From the IMG/VR virus record IMGVR_UViG_3300020391_000016, positions 1 to 28,622 of that record: a stretch of 28,622 bases of DNA; one strand, written 5' to 3'. The position numbers were made by a program, and so were the translations under genes. The stretch comes from a virus. Shown here piece after piece: positions 22,731-28,622 of this stretch. The notes under the pieces were generated by a model. The model was given only the letters and a program-made list of their open reading frames with translations. It ran no database searches and was not told where the DNA came from. Numbering within the stretch: position 1 is the first letter of the stretch; the number at the start of each line of letters is the position of its first letter.

Positions 22731-22756
22731 ATGGGGCCGTTTTTAGGCGGCCCCAT
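22731..22756 (-). terminator. Hairpin terminator after the major capsid gene
   Basis: A perfect 9-bp inverted repeat, ATGGGGCCG and CGGCCCCAT separated by 8 bases, lies 13 bases beyond the capsid gene stop. It is GC-rich in an A+T-rich genome. The downstream minus-strand bases TTTATCATT are only a weak U-tract, so partial termination or mRNA stabilisation is likely. Confidence 0.65.
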
Positions 22757-22768
22757 AAAATTTAATTA

Positions 22769-23680
22769 TTACGCACCTTCAACGCCGAAGATACCTCTAG
22801 GGTCAGATACACCAAATGAGTATCTTTCTCTAGCTTTGTATCTTACGTTTCCAGTATCGAAGTCACCTTCCATTGCAGTTGTTAATGGAGCTCTTGTGAA
22901 CATTTTCATTCCGTTTGGAATGTCTGTGATGATATAGAACGCGTCAGTATCAGTTAGGTAATTGTTCACTCTATAACCTTGAGGAACCATACCCATAGAT
23001 ACGATTGCATTAATATCATTGTCAGCTGTTCCAGTTCTACCTTGAGATTTCATCAATCTCTCAGCTGTAAACTGAAGCTCAGAAGGAATGATCATTTTCA
23101 CTCCTCTTGCTGCAACTCTTAGACCTCTCTCGTCAGTCATCGCTGCAATGTCAATCATTGACTGCTCTAATGACGTTTCGTTAAGATCCGCCTGCGTAGA
23201 CAAAGTATTTTTAAAAGTACCTGCTATCGTAGGGTGAGAGGCGTTAAACAAGCTAACACCGTCGCCTGAATCAAAGTTATCCGTTGAAGGAAGACCTTGA
23301 ATTAAAGGCTCTACAGCTTTTACTTGTTTTGCATTGCTCATAGATCTTGCTAAAGCTTTTGTATATCTAGAAGCTAATCTATCGTAGAGGTTGTCTTCGA
23401 TAGCTTCTTCTGTAATAGCAAATGCTAAAGCTACTGTCTCGTGAGAGTATCTAGCAGTGAAAGTTTCTTGTGCATCATCAAATGATACTCCAGCACCTTC
23501 ACCTTTTACTTGTGCGTTACCGAATCCTGATAACATAACTTCCTCTTCGAAAGCTCTGTCAGAAGACTCGTTAGTATAAATCTCAGCATGCTGATTTTCA
23601 TACCTTTTATATTCCAGGCCAAATAAAGCATTTAAACCTGGCTCTAGTTCTTTAACTAGTTGTGATCGTGATATCGCCAT
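22769..23680 (-). CDS. Major capsid protein (HK97-fold, Mu gpT-like)
   Basis: A 303-residue protein beginning MAISRSQLVKELEPGLNALF. The following YKRYENQHAEIYTNESSDRA and the middle VKMIIPSELQFTAERLMKSQ match the Mu gpT-like type of HK97-fold capsid protein. The strand near the C-terminus (FYIITDIPNGMKMFTR) and the terminal VSDPRGIFGVEG are also characteristic of marine phage capsids as I recall them. It assembles the procapsid around the scaffold. Its position right after scaffold, a head-region gene and a putative decoration gene, and before a strong hairpin, is the standard head-gene order. A GGAGAATAG ribosome-binding site precedes the ATG. No protease gene was seen in the window. Confidence 0.85.
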   Translation of the reverse strand: MAISRSQLVKELEPGLNALFGLEYKRYENQHAEIYTNESSDRAFEEEVMLSGFGNAQVKGEGAGVSFDDAQETFTARYSHETVALAFAITEEAIEDNLYDRLASRYTKALARSMSNAKQVKAVEPLIQGLPSTDNFDSGDGVSLFNASHPTIAGTFKNTLSTQADLNETSLEQSMIDIAAMTDERGLRVAARGVKMIIPSELQFTAERLMKSQGRTGTADNDINAIVSMGMVPQGYRVNNYLTDTDAFYIITDIPNGMKMFTRAPLTTAMEGDFDTGNVRYKARERYSFGVSDPRGIFGVEGA

Positions 23681-23692
23681 GATCTATTCTCC

Positions 23693-24310
23693 TTATATTC
23701 CCGTAGCCAATGATCCAACAGTGTATTGGTGTAAATTCACCTTTACTACTAATGAACAGTTAGCTGCCGTTTGGTCTTGGTTTTCAGGGTCTTCAGCTAC
23801 TCTAACTACTCTCAATTGTTTAGCAGTTGTTGCTCCAGTTGAGATTCCTAGTTGAACAGATGATTTTCCTGTTGTTGTACTACCTGCTGCAGCAGTTGTT
23901 GCATAAGTTAAACCAATTTTTGATTTTCTTAGCGCCAACGTACCACCTAAAGTAGCGTCTGATGCAATGATGTATTCTTGAAAAGGGTCATCATTAACAA
24001 ACGCAGTGACGTCTTCGCTATTCGCTGGAGTTGTCGCTGCTGGGTAGAAGTTACTAAAAGTTGGTTTTAGTGTTGTAGCATCTGTAAATGTTACACCATT
24101 TAAAACACCAACCATAGTAGTTCCTGCCGCTGCAGTTACAATGTATCCACCAGTAGAAGTATTTAAGTCAACTACTACCGGTTCTCCATTGAATATAGCG
24201 TTAGTTTCACCAGCGTCGATATCGTACTTAGATTGACCTTGAATAGAAGGCGTGTTGCCTGCTCTCATAGCCGCTTTAAGTCCGAAACCCTGGCTGTTTC
24301 TATTTGCCAT
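23693..24310 (-). CDS. Putative capsid decoration protein
   Basis: A 205-residue, Thr/Ala/Val-rich protein with few charged residues. It begins MANRNSQGFGLKAAMRAGNT. Strand-like segments include GEPVVVDLNTSTGGYIVTAA and GTTMVGVLNGVTFTD, and a second beta region near 160-200 contains KQLRVVRVAEDPE. A gene directly upstream of the capsid gene with this make-up is often a head decoration or stabilising protein. No sequence signature proves it. It has a good AAGGAGACAACACT leader and follows a UUCG hairpin, which could separate its expression from scaffold. Confidence 0.6.
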   Translation of the reverse strand: MANRNSQGFGLKAAMRAGNTPSIQGQSKYDIDAGETNAIFNGEPVVVDLNTSTGGYIVTAAAGTTMVGVLNGVTFTDATTLKPTFSNFYPAATTPANSEDVTAFVNDDPFQEYIIASDATLGGTLALRKSKIGLTYATTAAAGSTTTGKSSVQLGISTGATTAKQLRVVRVAEDPENQDQTAANCSLVVKVNLHQYTVGSLATGI

Positions 24311-24326
24311 AGTGTTGTCTCCTTAT

Positions 24327-24353
24327 GTACCTGCCCCGAAGGGCCTCCAGTAC
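24327..24353 (-). terminator. Imperfect hairpin with UUCG loop
   Basis: Between two head genes, the minus strand carries GCCC-TTCG-GGGC inside longer imperfect arms (GTAC at both ends). The tetraloop matches that of the hairpin at 21559-21574. It has no U-tract. It may adjust the amount of scaffold-side versus capsid-side mRNA. Confidence 0.5.
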
Positions 24354-24381
24354 GAGTTGTTAATCGATGATATTTAAAATT

Positions 24382-24843
24382 TTACTTTTTCGTACCACCG
24401 AAGGTTACACGAGATTGCCTTTCAACATTGATAGGCATTCTACTATCTTGCTCCTTCATTAGATCGTTTTCTACGGCTTCGCTTCGATCTTTATGACGAT
24501 TAGTCATATAGTCTTGTCTTTGCTTCGCAATCTCTTCGGGTACCTTCGCAAGTAGAAGGCCACCAACCCCAATCACTCCCTTGTATTTACCTTCATCAAG
24601 TACAGGATAGTCAGATGCATTTTCAACTTCTTCAGCTCTTACAAGTTCATAACCTTCTCTAATTCGTCCAGTTACGTTCTTTGTATCTTGAAAGCCAACA
24701 GTCTCTGCTCTTATCCATCTATACCTGAATCCATCAGGTGCAGGGGGTGCATCTAGAGAAGATGGGGGAACCCACACTTTAGGTCTCTCTGACTTTGTTC
24801 GTGTCTGGTTCGCACGAGAAGTTTTTGTATTATCTTTTTCCAT
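24382..24843 (-). CDS. Conserved-type head-region protein of unknown function
   Basis: Probably 153 residues. The open frame reaches back to 24900, but the ATG at 24843 (MEKDNTKTSRANQT) is preceded by AGGAGCGTAAC and follows the scaffold stop directly, so this start is chosen. After a basic, disordered N-terminus it has KVWVPPSSLDAPPAPDGFRY and then RWIRAETVGFQDTKNVTGRI. The middle has GVIGVGGLLLAKVPEEIAKQ, and the C-terminal part is a charged helix. From memory this kind of protein is commonly found between scaffold and capsid genes in pelagic phages. It may help head assembly; there is no direct functional motif. Confidence 0.65.
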   Translation of the reverse strand: MEKDNTKTSRANQTRTKSERPKVWVPPSSLDAPPAPDGFRYRWIRAETVGFQDTKNVTGRIREGYELVRAEEVENASDYPVLDEGKYKGVIGVGGLLLAKVPEEIAKQRQDYMTNRHKDRSEAVENDLMKEQDSRMPINVERQSRVTFGGTKK

Positions 24844-24844
24844 G

Positions 24845-25867
24845 TTACGCTCCTTCCGTGAGTTTAATTTGTTTTGCGTACTCTTCGAGTGGCACTCCAA
24901 GTTTTTTAGCTATTGCTACCTGAGAGGAAGTGAGTCTCACAGTTTGCTTTCCTTGTCTTACAGCTGATCGTTTGACAGAAGCAACATTTTGCGTCGGTTT
25001 CGACGTTTGTGTTTCCTTTGTATCAAATTTATGCGGAAATTCAACCCTAATTCTTTTGTCAACTTCTGCATAATACTCATCTGTTTGAGGATCAAAACCT
25101 TCCCTTTCAACTAAATCTTTGTGGATTTCAAAGGCTGTAAACGTCATGGCTCTATCTTTACCAAACCATGAATTGTTACTTGCCCAGTCTTCCGCTTTAG
25201 GATCTGGTGTAGGTAAGCTTTGAGGTGTGCTTTCTGGAAGAGTGTTTGCGTCAGATAATTTAGGCGCAGACACTTCTTTAGTTGTTGTTTGTTGCTCTTT
25301 TAAAGCATTGAGTCTAGCTTCATCAATTGATAAAGCAGCGATTTTTTTCTGTGCTTCAATTTGAGCAGCAGCATCAGAATTTTCTATTGCTATTGCTAAT
25401 TGTTTTTGCGCAGAGTCCAAACCATCTTTAACTCTATTTTCAAACTGCTTAACATAATCTTCGTTTACTTTTGAAAATTTTGTTTCAGTAGTTTTTCTTT
25501 TTTCTTCGATAGCTTTTGCATAATCTAAAGCAGCTTTTTCTCTTCGTTCTGCTTCTCGCATTTTACGAGTAAGTTTTGCAATACGAGATTGCACTCCTTT
25601 ACTGTATTCTTCAAGCTTATCGTCTTCTTTGCCCTCTTTCTTTTCTACCTCACCACCTTCTTCTAACTTTGTTTCTCGTTCATTTTCAAATGTTTTATCT
25701 GTTTCTTTTTCTGTTTCTTTTTCCGTTGTTTTTTCTTCAACCTGGATATCAGCGATACCACCAGTCTCTTCTTGTTTTTCCTCTGGTAAATTTACATCCA
25801 CGTCAGGACCTGACGTATCTATATCTACTTGAGGGTCGTCTTTTTTTATTTTATTTTCTTCTGGCAT
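24845..25867 (-). CDS. Putative capsid scaffold protein
   Basis: A 340-residue, highly charged protein. Residues 1-85 are acidic and disordered (Glu/Asp/Lys/Thr repeats such as EKTTEKETEKETDK). Residues about 88-195 are a long Lys/Glu/Ala-rich helix likely to form a coiled coil. Residues about 225-280 form a small domain (DWASNNSWFGKDRAMTFTAF and RIRVEFPHKF). The basic C-terminus ends RLTSSQVAIAKKLGVPLEEY, a helix that could bind the capsid protein. This composition and the location before the capsid gene match scaffolding proteins of T7-like phages. The role is inferred but strongly supported by layout. Confidence 0.72.
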   Translation of the reverse strand: MPEENKIKKDDPQVDIDTSGPDVDVNLPEEKQEETGGIADIQVEEKTTEKETEKETDKTFENERETKLEEGGEVEKKEGKEDDKLEEYSKGVQSRIAKLTRKMREAERREKAALDYAKAIEEKRKTTETKFSKVNEDYVKQFENRVKDGLDSAQKQLAIAIENSDAAAQIEAQKKIAALSIDEARLNALKEQQTTTKEVSAPKLSDANTLPESTPQSLPTPDPKAEDWASNNSWFGKDRAMTFTAFEIHKDLVEREGFDPQTDEYYAEVDKRIRVEFPHKFDTKETQTSKPTQNVASVKRSAVRQGKQTVRLTSSQVAIAKKLGVPLEEYAKQIKLTEGA

Positions 25868-25886
25868 AGTTTACTCCTTCCTATGT

Positions 25887-26291
25887 TTAGAACTCATGCA
25901 AGATGTCCTCTGGACTATCAATTGTTGCTAACACTTCATCGTCGTTTAGCAGACGCATTTCCCCACCATCTATTTTGATTCGGCTGCCTGCATAACGAGC
26001 AAACATAACCCAATCTTTTTCTTTGCACCATGGACCTTCTGGATATCTCTCCTTATCCTTATAACATTGTGGGCCCATAGCCATAACTAAACCAACTTGA
26101 GAAGCGACTTGTTGTTTCTCTAATGTAGTTTCAGCTAATACTAATCCACCTTTAGTTTTTTCTTTCATCTTAAAAGGTAAAACTAAAAGTCTCCAACCAG
26201 TTGGTTGTGGTAATTTTGGTTCTTTTTCTGTAGGTTTTACACCAACAAGATCATTGTTTGGTGTTAATATCGATGACTGTTCCTTTTTCAT
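25887..26291 (-). CDS. Phage GroES-like co-chaperonin
   Basis: A 134-residue protein. After a 29-residue extension, the GroES domain runs from about 30 to 125. PTGWRLLVLPFKMKEKTKGG and LVLAETTLEKQ resemble the first strand and mobile loop (about 43-58), then GLVMAMGPQCYKDK, the charged turn EKDWVMFARYAGSRIKIDGG and LNDDEVLATI. The mobile loop binds the host GroEL rim. Phage co-chaperonins such as T4 gp31 help fold the capsid protein. Placement directly before scaffold and capsid genes supports that role. The N- and C-terminal extensions and insert around 78-90 make it longer than bacterial GroES (about 97). It overlaps the preceding gene by 41 bases and has a good AAGGAG ribosome-binding site. 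Confidence 0.8.
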   Translation of the reverse strand: MKKEQSSILTPNNDLVGVKPTEKEPKLPQPTGWRLLVLPFKMKEKTKGGLVLAETTLEKQQVASQVGLVMAMGPQCYKDKERYPEGPWCKEKDWVMFARYAGSRIKIDGGEMRLLNDDEVLATIDSPEDILHEF

Positions 26292-26478
26292 TTCGCTCCT
26301 TATCTTCCAGCAGGTTAGAGAGTTCCTGTTTTGTGGCTTCTAAGCCGTTAATTTGTCCTATTATATACTTATAATTTTCCATACTGTCAATACTTCCTGA
26401 TGTTACTGTTACAGATAAAGCTTGAAGTCTAGTATTTATAAATTTAATTAGACGATTTATTACGTTTTCTAATTGCAT
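26251..26478 (-). CDS. Small helical protein, 75 aa
   Basis: A small helical protein of unknown function. The frame could begin at 26505, but the ATG at 26478 (MQLENVINRLIKFINTRLQA) has AAAGGA nearby and is preferred, giving 75 residues. Segments VTVTSGSIDSMENYKYIIGQ and LEATKQELSNLLEDKERNEK give a helix-turn-helix-like layout, probably a short coiled coil. From memory, similar small proteins accompany head genes in marine phages. It overlaps the gene before by about 35 bases and the co-chaperonin gene by 41 bases. Confidence 0.6.
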   Translation of the reverse strand: MQLENVINRLIKFINTRLQALSVTVTSGSIDSMENYKYIIGQINGLEATKQELSNLLEDKERNEKGTVIDINTKQ

Positions 26479-26728
26479 CTTTTCCTTTCTTAGCGATAGA
26501 CGCAACTTGACTTTTACCCATAACTTTAGCTCGTTGTTCCATCACAGTTAATATTTGTATTTTTCTTGCAAACGGTTTGTTAACACGTTTAACTTTTGCA
26601 ACAGTTGCTCTCGCATCTGCAGGTGTTGCAAATTTTATTCCGACCGTATCTTTAGGATTTTCATCCGTATACAATCTTCTTCCTGAACCTTTAGGCTTTT
26701 TTCCCGTTCCTTTTTTTGGATCCGCCAT
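26444..26728 (-). CDS. Small basic protein, 94 aa
   Basis: A 94-residue, Lys/Arg-rich protein: MADPKKGTGKKPKGSGRRLY, then TDENPKDTVGIKFATPADAR and a helical ARKIQILTVMEQRAKVMGK near 54-72, with a basic tail. It is one of seven adjacent small basic proteins in this region. The sequence looks like a DUF-type family seen in marine phages, but I cannot name it with certainty. It may bind DNA, RNA or the acidic scaffold. A good AAGGAG ribosome-binding site is present, and its start lies inside the preceding small gene. Confidence 0.65.
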   Translation of the reverse strand: MADPKKGTGKKPKGSGRRLYTDENPKDTVGIKFATPADARATVAKVKRVNKPFARKIQILTVMEQRAKVMGKSQVASIAKKGKDAIRKRNKSSN

Positions 26729-26825
26729 TGATAACTCCTTTTAGTGTTTTAGCTTGCGCAGCATGTGTTTTTGATGCTTTTTGCAAACCCTTCATTACTT
26801 TTTTAATTTTTTGTTTTTTTAACAC
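26691..26825 (-). CDS. Very small basic protein, 44 aa, GTG start
   Basis: A 44-codon frame that is easily missed. The preferred start is GTG at 26825, with AGGAG six bases upstream; an in-frame ATG two codons earlier would sit directly on the Shine-Dalgarno. The protein reads LKKQKIKKVMKGLQKASKTH and then AAQAKTLKGVI, followed by a basic tail. From memory, a similar 'KGL-K-A-S-K-x-H-A' peptide occurs in other marine phages. It overlaps the upstream gene by 7 bases and the next by 38. Function unknown; probably nucleic-acid or scaffold binding given its charge. Confidence 0.55.
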   Translation of the reverse strand: MLKKQKIKKVMKGLQKASKTHAAQAKTLKGVINGGSKKRNGKKA

Positions 26826-27109
26826 TTCCATCTCCTTCTAGCCTGACGAAGACGTGAGTTAGGATCCTTTGCTGCTTTAGGAAATTTTTTCATTTGTCCT
26901 AGTGATCTTGCGCAGAATGATTTTCTACGTTTGGCAGCTTTTGATCCTGGCTTCACTTTTCCAGTCACGGCTGTTTTTAATTTAGAGCCGGGATTTAATC
27001 TTCGGTATGCTTTGACACCGGCTCGTGTCATACCTGCTCCAGACTTTGTAGATCTGAAATTTTTTTTATTCCTAGCTGGCATGGTGCCTTTAGAATAATC
27101 TTTTCTCAT
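26819..27109 (-). CDS. Small basic protein, 96 aa (DUF6321-like)
   Basis: A 96-residue basic protein with GMTRAGVKAYRRLNPGSKLK (26-45), KPGSKAAKRRKSFCARSLGQ (53-72) and KAAKDPNSRLRQARRRWKC at the end. This pattern, including the Cys in the SFCARS motif and the terminal RRRWxC, matches a domain of unknown function I recall as DUF6321, found widely in marine phages. Two cysteines (66 and 96) are probably conserved. The first ATG is coupled to the preceding stop; an ATG at residue 10 is also possible. High charge suggests nucleic-acid binding, but its role is unproven. Confidence 0.7.
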   Translation of the reverse strand: MRKDYSKGTMPARNKKNFRSTKSGAGMTRAGVKAYRRLNPGSKLKTAVTGKVKPGSKAAKRRKSFCARSLGQMKKFPKAAKDPNSRLRQARRRWKC

Positions 27110-27414
27110 TAAATCATTCCCATTCTTTGTCGTTTCATCATAAAACCACCACCCATAGCTTTTTTTCTTTTTGCAAATGTTGAGACGTTTGTTGGTTTAC
27201 CACCAACACCTTGAGCTTTACTTCTTTTTCTTGCAACAGCAGAACGCTTTTGCGAGTCTGTCATTTGGGCTGCTTTTGCAGCAGGAACGCATTTGGGGTA
27301 TTTTCTTTTTGATCCACTTGCAGATTTTCTTCCACATGGTTTATGACCTCCACCTTTTTTCTTTGAACCAATGTCTACCCATTTTTGGTCAAACCATTTC
27401 TTTAGACCAGCCAT
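27109..27414 (-). CDS. Small basic protein, 101 aa, with CGR and CVPAAKA motifs
   Basis: A 101-residue basic protein. LKKWFDQKWVDIGSKKKGGG (4-23), KPCGRKSASGSKRKYPKCVP (25-44) and AAKAAQMTDSQKRSAVARKR (45-64) form a recognisable marine-virus family; I recall DUF5872 as its name but am not certain. C27 and C42 flank a basic turn and could bind metal. The C-terminus (KKAMGGGFMMKRQRMG) carries the Met/Gly-Gly element also seen in the next-but-one gene. It couples to the gene after it through TAATG at 27109. Function unknown. Confidence 0.65.
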   Translation of the reverse strand: MAGLKKWFDQKWVDIGSKKKGGGHKPCGRKSASGSKRKYPKCVPAAKAAQMTDSQKRSAVARKRSKAQGVGGKPTNVSTFAKRKKAMGGGFMMKRQRMGMI

Positions 27415-27418
27415 GACA

Positions 27419-27742
27419 TTAAGAATTCTTTCCGATAGCTTCCCTGTTCATTCCTCTTTTAGCTATCTTACAAACAGAACCACCCATTCTTAAACCTTGT
27501 CTTTTTAATTTTGCAGTAGCTTCAGTTAAACCACCACCCATCATCATTGGTTTAGTTGGTTTTATAGAACCACCCATAGCTTTTTTAGGTTTAGGTCCTT
27601 TAAAATCTTTTCTCTTTACACCAGAAGGATCTTTAATTTTTCCTGCACAAATTTTAGAAGCATAAGCGTTAGCATATGCTGACGGGTATACTGCGAATTT
27701 TCTTTTCGCTGCGGCTTTACCTCTAGGACATAATTTAGTCAT
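27419..27742 (-). CDS. Small basic protein, 107 aa
   Basis: A 107-residue basic protein. The start MTKLCPRGKAAAKRKFAVYP and following SAYANAYASKICAGK form a conserved-looking domain (1-40) with cysteines at 5 and 32. After this come a basic linker and a Met/Gly-rich tail with KKAMGGS (53-59), MMMGGG and LRMGGSVCK. The first domain recurs in marine phages in my recollection, again with unknown function. The Met/Gly-Gly elements are shared with its neighbours on both sides. The preceding small gene ends directly before its ATG (TAA-ATG). Confidence 0.65.
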   Translation of the reverse strand: MTKLCPRGKAAAKRKFAVYPSAYANAYASKICAGKIKDPSGVKRKDFKGPKPKKAMGGSIKPTKPMMMGGGLTEATAKLKRQGLRMGGSVCKIAKRGMNREAIGKNS

Positions 27743-27877
27743 TTACTTTTTCCTTACTGTTTGTTTTGCTCTTGCAAAGTTAGCTGCAGTTGGTGCACCT
27801 TTAGCACCTTTTTTACGCATTTTGCCACCACGTTTTCTTTTAGCGTGAATGTTTGCGTATAAACCTGGACGAGCCAT
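27743..27877 (-). CDS. Very small basic protein, 44 aa
   Basis: A 44-codon frame beginning MARPGLYANIHAKRKRGGKM and ending ARAKQTVRKK-stop at 27743. It exactly fills the interval between two genes: it starts in a TAATG junction at 27877 and its TAA touches the next ATG. The 'RPGLYANIHAKRKR' start and 'GAPTAANFARA' middle are familiar from marine phages. Its function is unknown. The high Arg/Lys content and position fit the cluster of basic proteins. Confidence 0.65.
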   Translation of the reverse strand: MARPGLYANIHAKRKRGGKMRKKGAKGAPTAANFARAKQTVRKK

Positions 27878-28131
27878 TATTTAACTTTGCCACCTTTTTT
27901 CATAAATCCCATTTTGTTTCTAACTTGAGGTGGTAATTTAGCTAGACCTGGATTTTTTTTAGCATCAACTTTTTTTAAATTTTTTTTAGGCTTAAAAGTT
28001 TTTTCTATTTTTTTGACGTCTCCACCTTTTTTCATCATAGGTTTTTGCATCATCATTCCTCCACCCATTTTACCAGCTCTACCGCCGGACTTGAATGCAG
28101 GGACTTGTTTGTTAAATCTTTTGTTTGGCAT
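27877..28131 (-). CDS. Small basic Met/Gly-Gly protein, 84 aa
   Basis: An 84-residue, very basic protein: MPNKRFNKQVPAFKSGGRAG, then KMGGGMMMQKPMMKKGGDVK and a Lys-rich middle. PGLAKLPPQVRNKMGFMKKG lies near the C-terminus. It contains four GG elements (SGGR, MGGG, KKGGD, KKGGK). The composition suggests a disordered polypeptide that could bind nucleic acid or an acidic partner such as the scaffold N-terminus; this is speculation. It is coupled at both ends by TAATG, being first in the chain of small basic genes after the holin-like gene. Confidence 0.6.
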   Translation of the reverse strand: MPNKRFNKQVPAFKSGGRAGKMGGGMMMQKPMMKKGGDVKKIEKTFKPKKNLKKVDAKKNPGLAKLPPQVRNKMGFMKKGGKVK

Positions 28132-28517
28132 TATTTTTTTCCTCCGTTTCTAAATATTTGTGTACCCTTTATACCAAAAATACTACCAACTACAAGGATC
28201 CATAACGACGAAAACCAGGTCGGCAGTGCTGCAAAGTGCTCAAAGAAAATTTTTACTTTATCCAACGCTACAGGATCGTCGCTGAAGACACCCCAAGCGA
28301 GCACAATGATGGGCGCCGAGAGGATTAATAAAACGAATTCGTCCTTGTAGTCGTTTTGCCTAGCCTCTAAAAGTTTTCCCTGGTAAGCTTCCTCACCTCG
28401 AGCTTGTCGTTCCGCATGCAATAGCTGTGCGTCTGACATAGCGACTTTTGCCCTCTGCTTGTTAGCGTAAATTTTACTTCCAGCAGAAACGGCTAGTTTA
28501 ATTGCCGATAACCACAT
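28131..28517 (-). CDS. Putative holin-like membrane protein
   Basis: A 128-residue protein with a soluble, charged N-terminal half (about 15-60, KQRAKVAMSDAQLLHAERQA) and two predicted transmembrane helices: FVLLILSAPIIVLAWGVF (61-78) and about 99-117 (WFSSLWILVVGSIFG). A short basic tail, FRNGGKK, follows. From memory, similar proteins with the segment KDEFVLLILS are common in marine phages and often suggested as holins. The two-helix layout and position near late genes fit, but no lysin is seen nearby and the direction of the long N-terminal domain is unknown. It is coupled at its end to the next gene by TAATG. Confidence 0.55.
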   Translation of the reverse strand: MWLSAIKLAVSAGSKIYANKQRAKVAMSDAQLLHAERQARGEEAYQGKLLEARQNDYKDEFVLLILSAPIIVLAWGVFSDDPVALDKVKIFFEHFAALPTWFSSLWILVVGSIFGIKGTQIFRNGGKK

Positions 28518-28519
28518 AA

Positions 28520-28622
28520 TTAGTACGCTTTAGAGTTTCTTTTCTTCTCTGCTAACATTCTTTTCTGACCGCCAACTGGCATTTCAGGCTTTCCTGTAGC
28601 AATATAGTTAAAAGCTTTGTCA
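28520..28622 (-). CDS. C-terminal end of a gene running off the right edge
   Basis: An open frame of 33 codons enters from the right edge and ends in TAA at 28520. It reads DKAFNYIATGKPEMPVGGQK and then RMLAEKKRNSKAY. The stop lies two bases before the start of the holin-like gene, as expected of a preceding gene in the same operon. Too little is visible to identify it; the PVGGQKR segment resembles the basic GG elements of nearby genes. In comparable genomes, portal or other head genes lie further in this direction. Confidence 0.5.
   Translation of the reverse strand, partial: DKAFNYIATGKPEMPVGGQKRMLAEKKRNSKAY

Noticed and set aside
25576-25869. Very hydrophobic plus-strand frame resembling a membrane protein
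   Set aside because: It is opposite the Lys/Glu-rich scaffold N-terminus, whose AAA/GAA codons read as Phe/Leu/Ser on the other strand.

Overview
The window reads as the late (virion) half of an uncultured marine tailed-phage genome. The A+T-rich composition and protein types recurring in pelagic phage metagenomes suggest a short-tailed phage of an AT-rich marine bacterium such as SAR11; the host is inference. The evidence is an HK97-type capsid protein with scaffold, head-tail adaptor and P22 gp10/T7 gp12-like tail nozzle genes, and no sheath, tube or tape-measure gene. Terminase, portal and replication genes are not in view and may lie beyond the edges. Every gene but one lies on the minus strand, so transcription runs from high to low coordinates. 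Genes are packed tightly: the longest non-coding stretch is about 160 bases (22132-22292), and no tRNA, CRISPR array or insertion sequence was seen.

Layout in the direction of transcription: a partial ORF at the right edge; a two-helix holin-like protein (28131-28517); seven consecutive very small, very basic proteins (26444-28131), three of which share Met/Gly-Gly elements; a small helical protein; a GroES-like co-chaperonin (25887-26291); scaffold (24845-25867); a head-region protein; a putative decoration protein; the major capsid protein (22769-23680); two small overlapping genes; several small virion proteins; head-tail adaptor proteins (19282-21229); and a block of fibre-type proteins (15095-19268). 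That block includes a protein with a cupredoxin-like domain, tryptophan triplets and about eight 20-residue repeats, and a polyglycine tip protein. After the enzyme island come the nozzle (6347-8533) and several large or small virion proteins, probably internal or ejected (1-6347).

The most unusual part is the enzyme island at 8550-15102, set between the fibre genes and the nozzle. It encodes two tandem flavin-dependent halogenase-family proteins and six proteins of the 2-oxoglutarate/Fe(II) oxygenase type. One of the six has lost its metal ligands, and another is the only plus-strand gene. The minus-strand part begins at a recognisable TTGACA-17-TATATG promoter almost on top of the first start codon, so it may be a separately controlled unit. 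One halogenase keeps the catalytic lysine and the EPLES signature; the second keeps the lysine but has Gly-Ala where the Glu-Ser should be. The island looks like a virus-borne oxidative modification module. Its substrate is unknown. The neighbouring Trp-rich fibre proteins are one candidate, but this is only a hypothesis.

Three GC-rich hairpins, two with a UUCG loop, punctuate the capsid region and probably act as terminators or mRNA stability elements.
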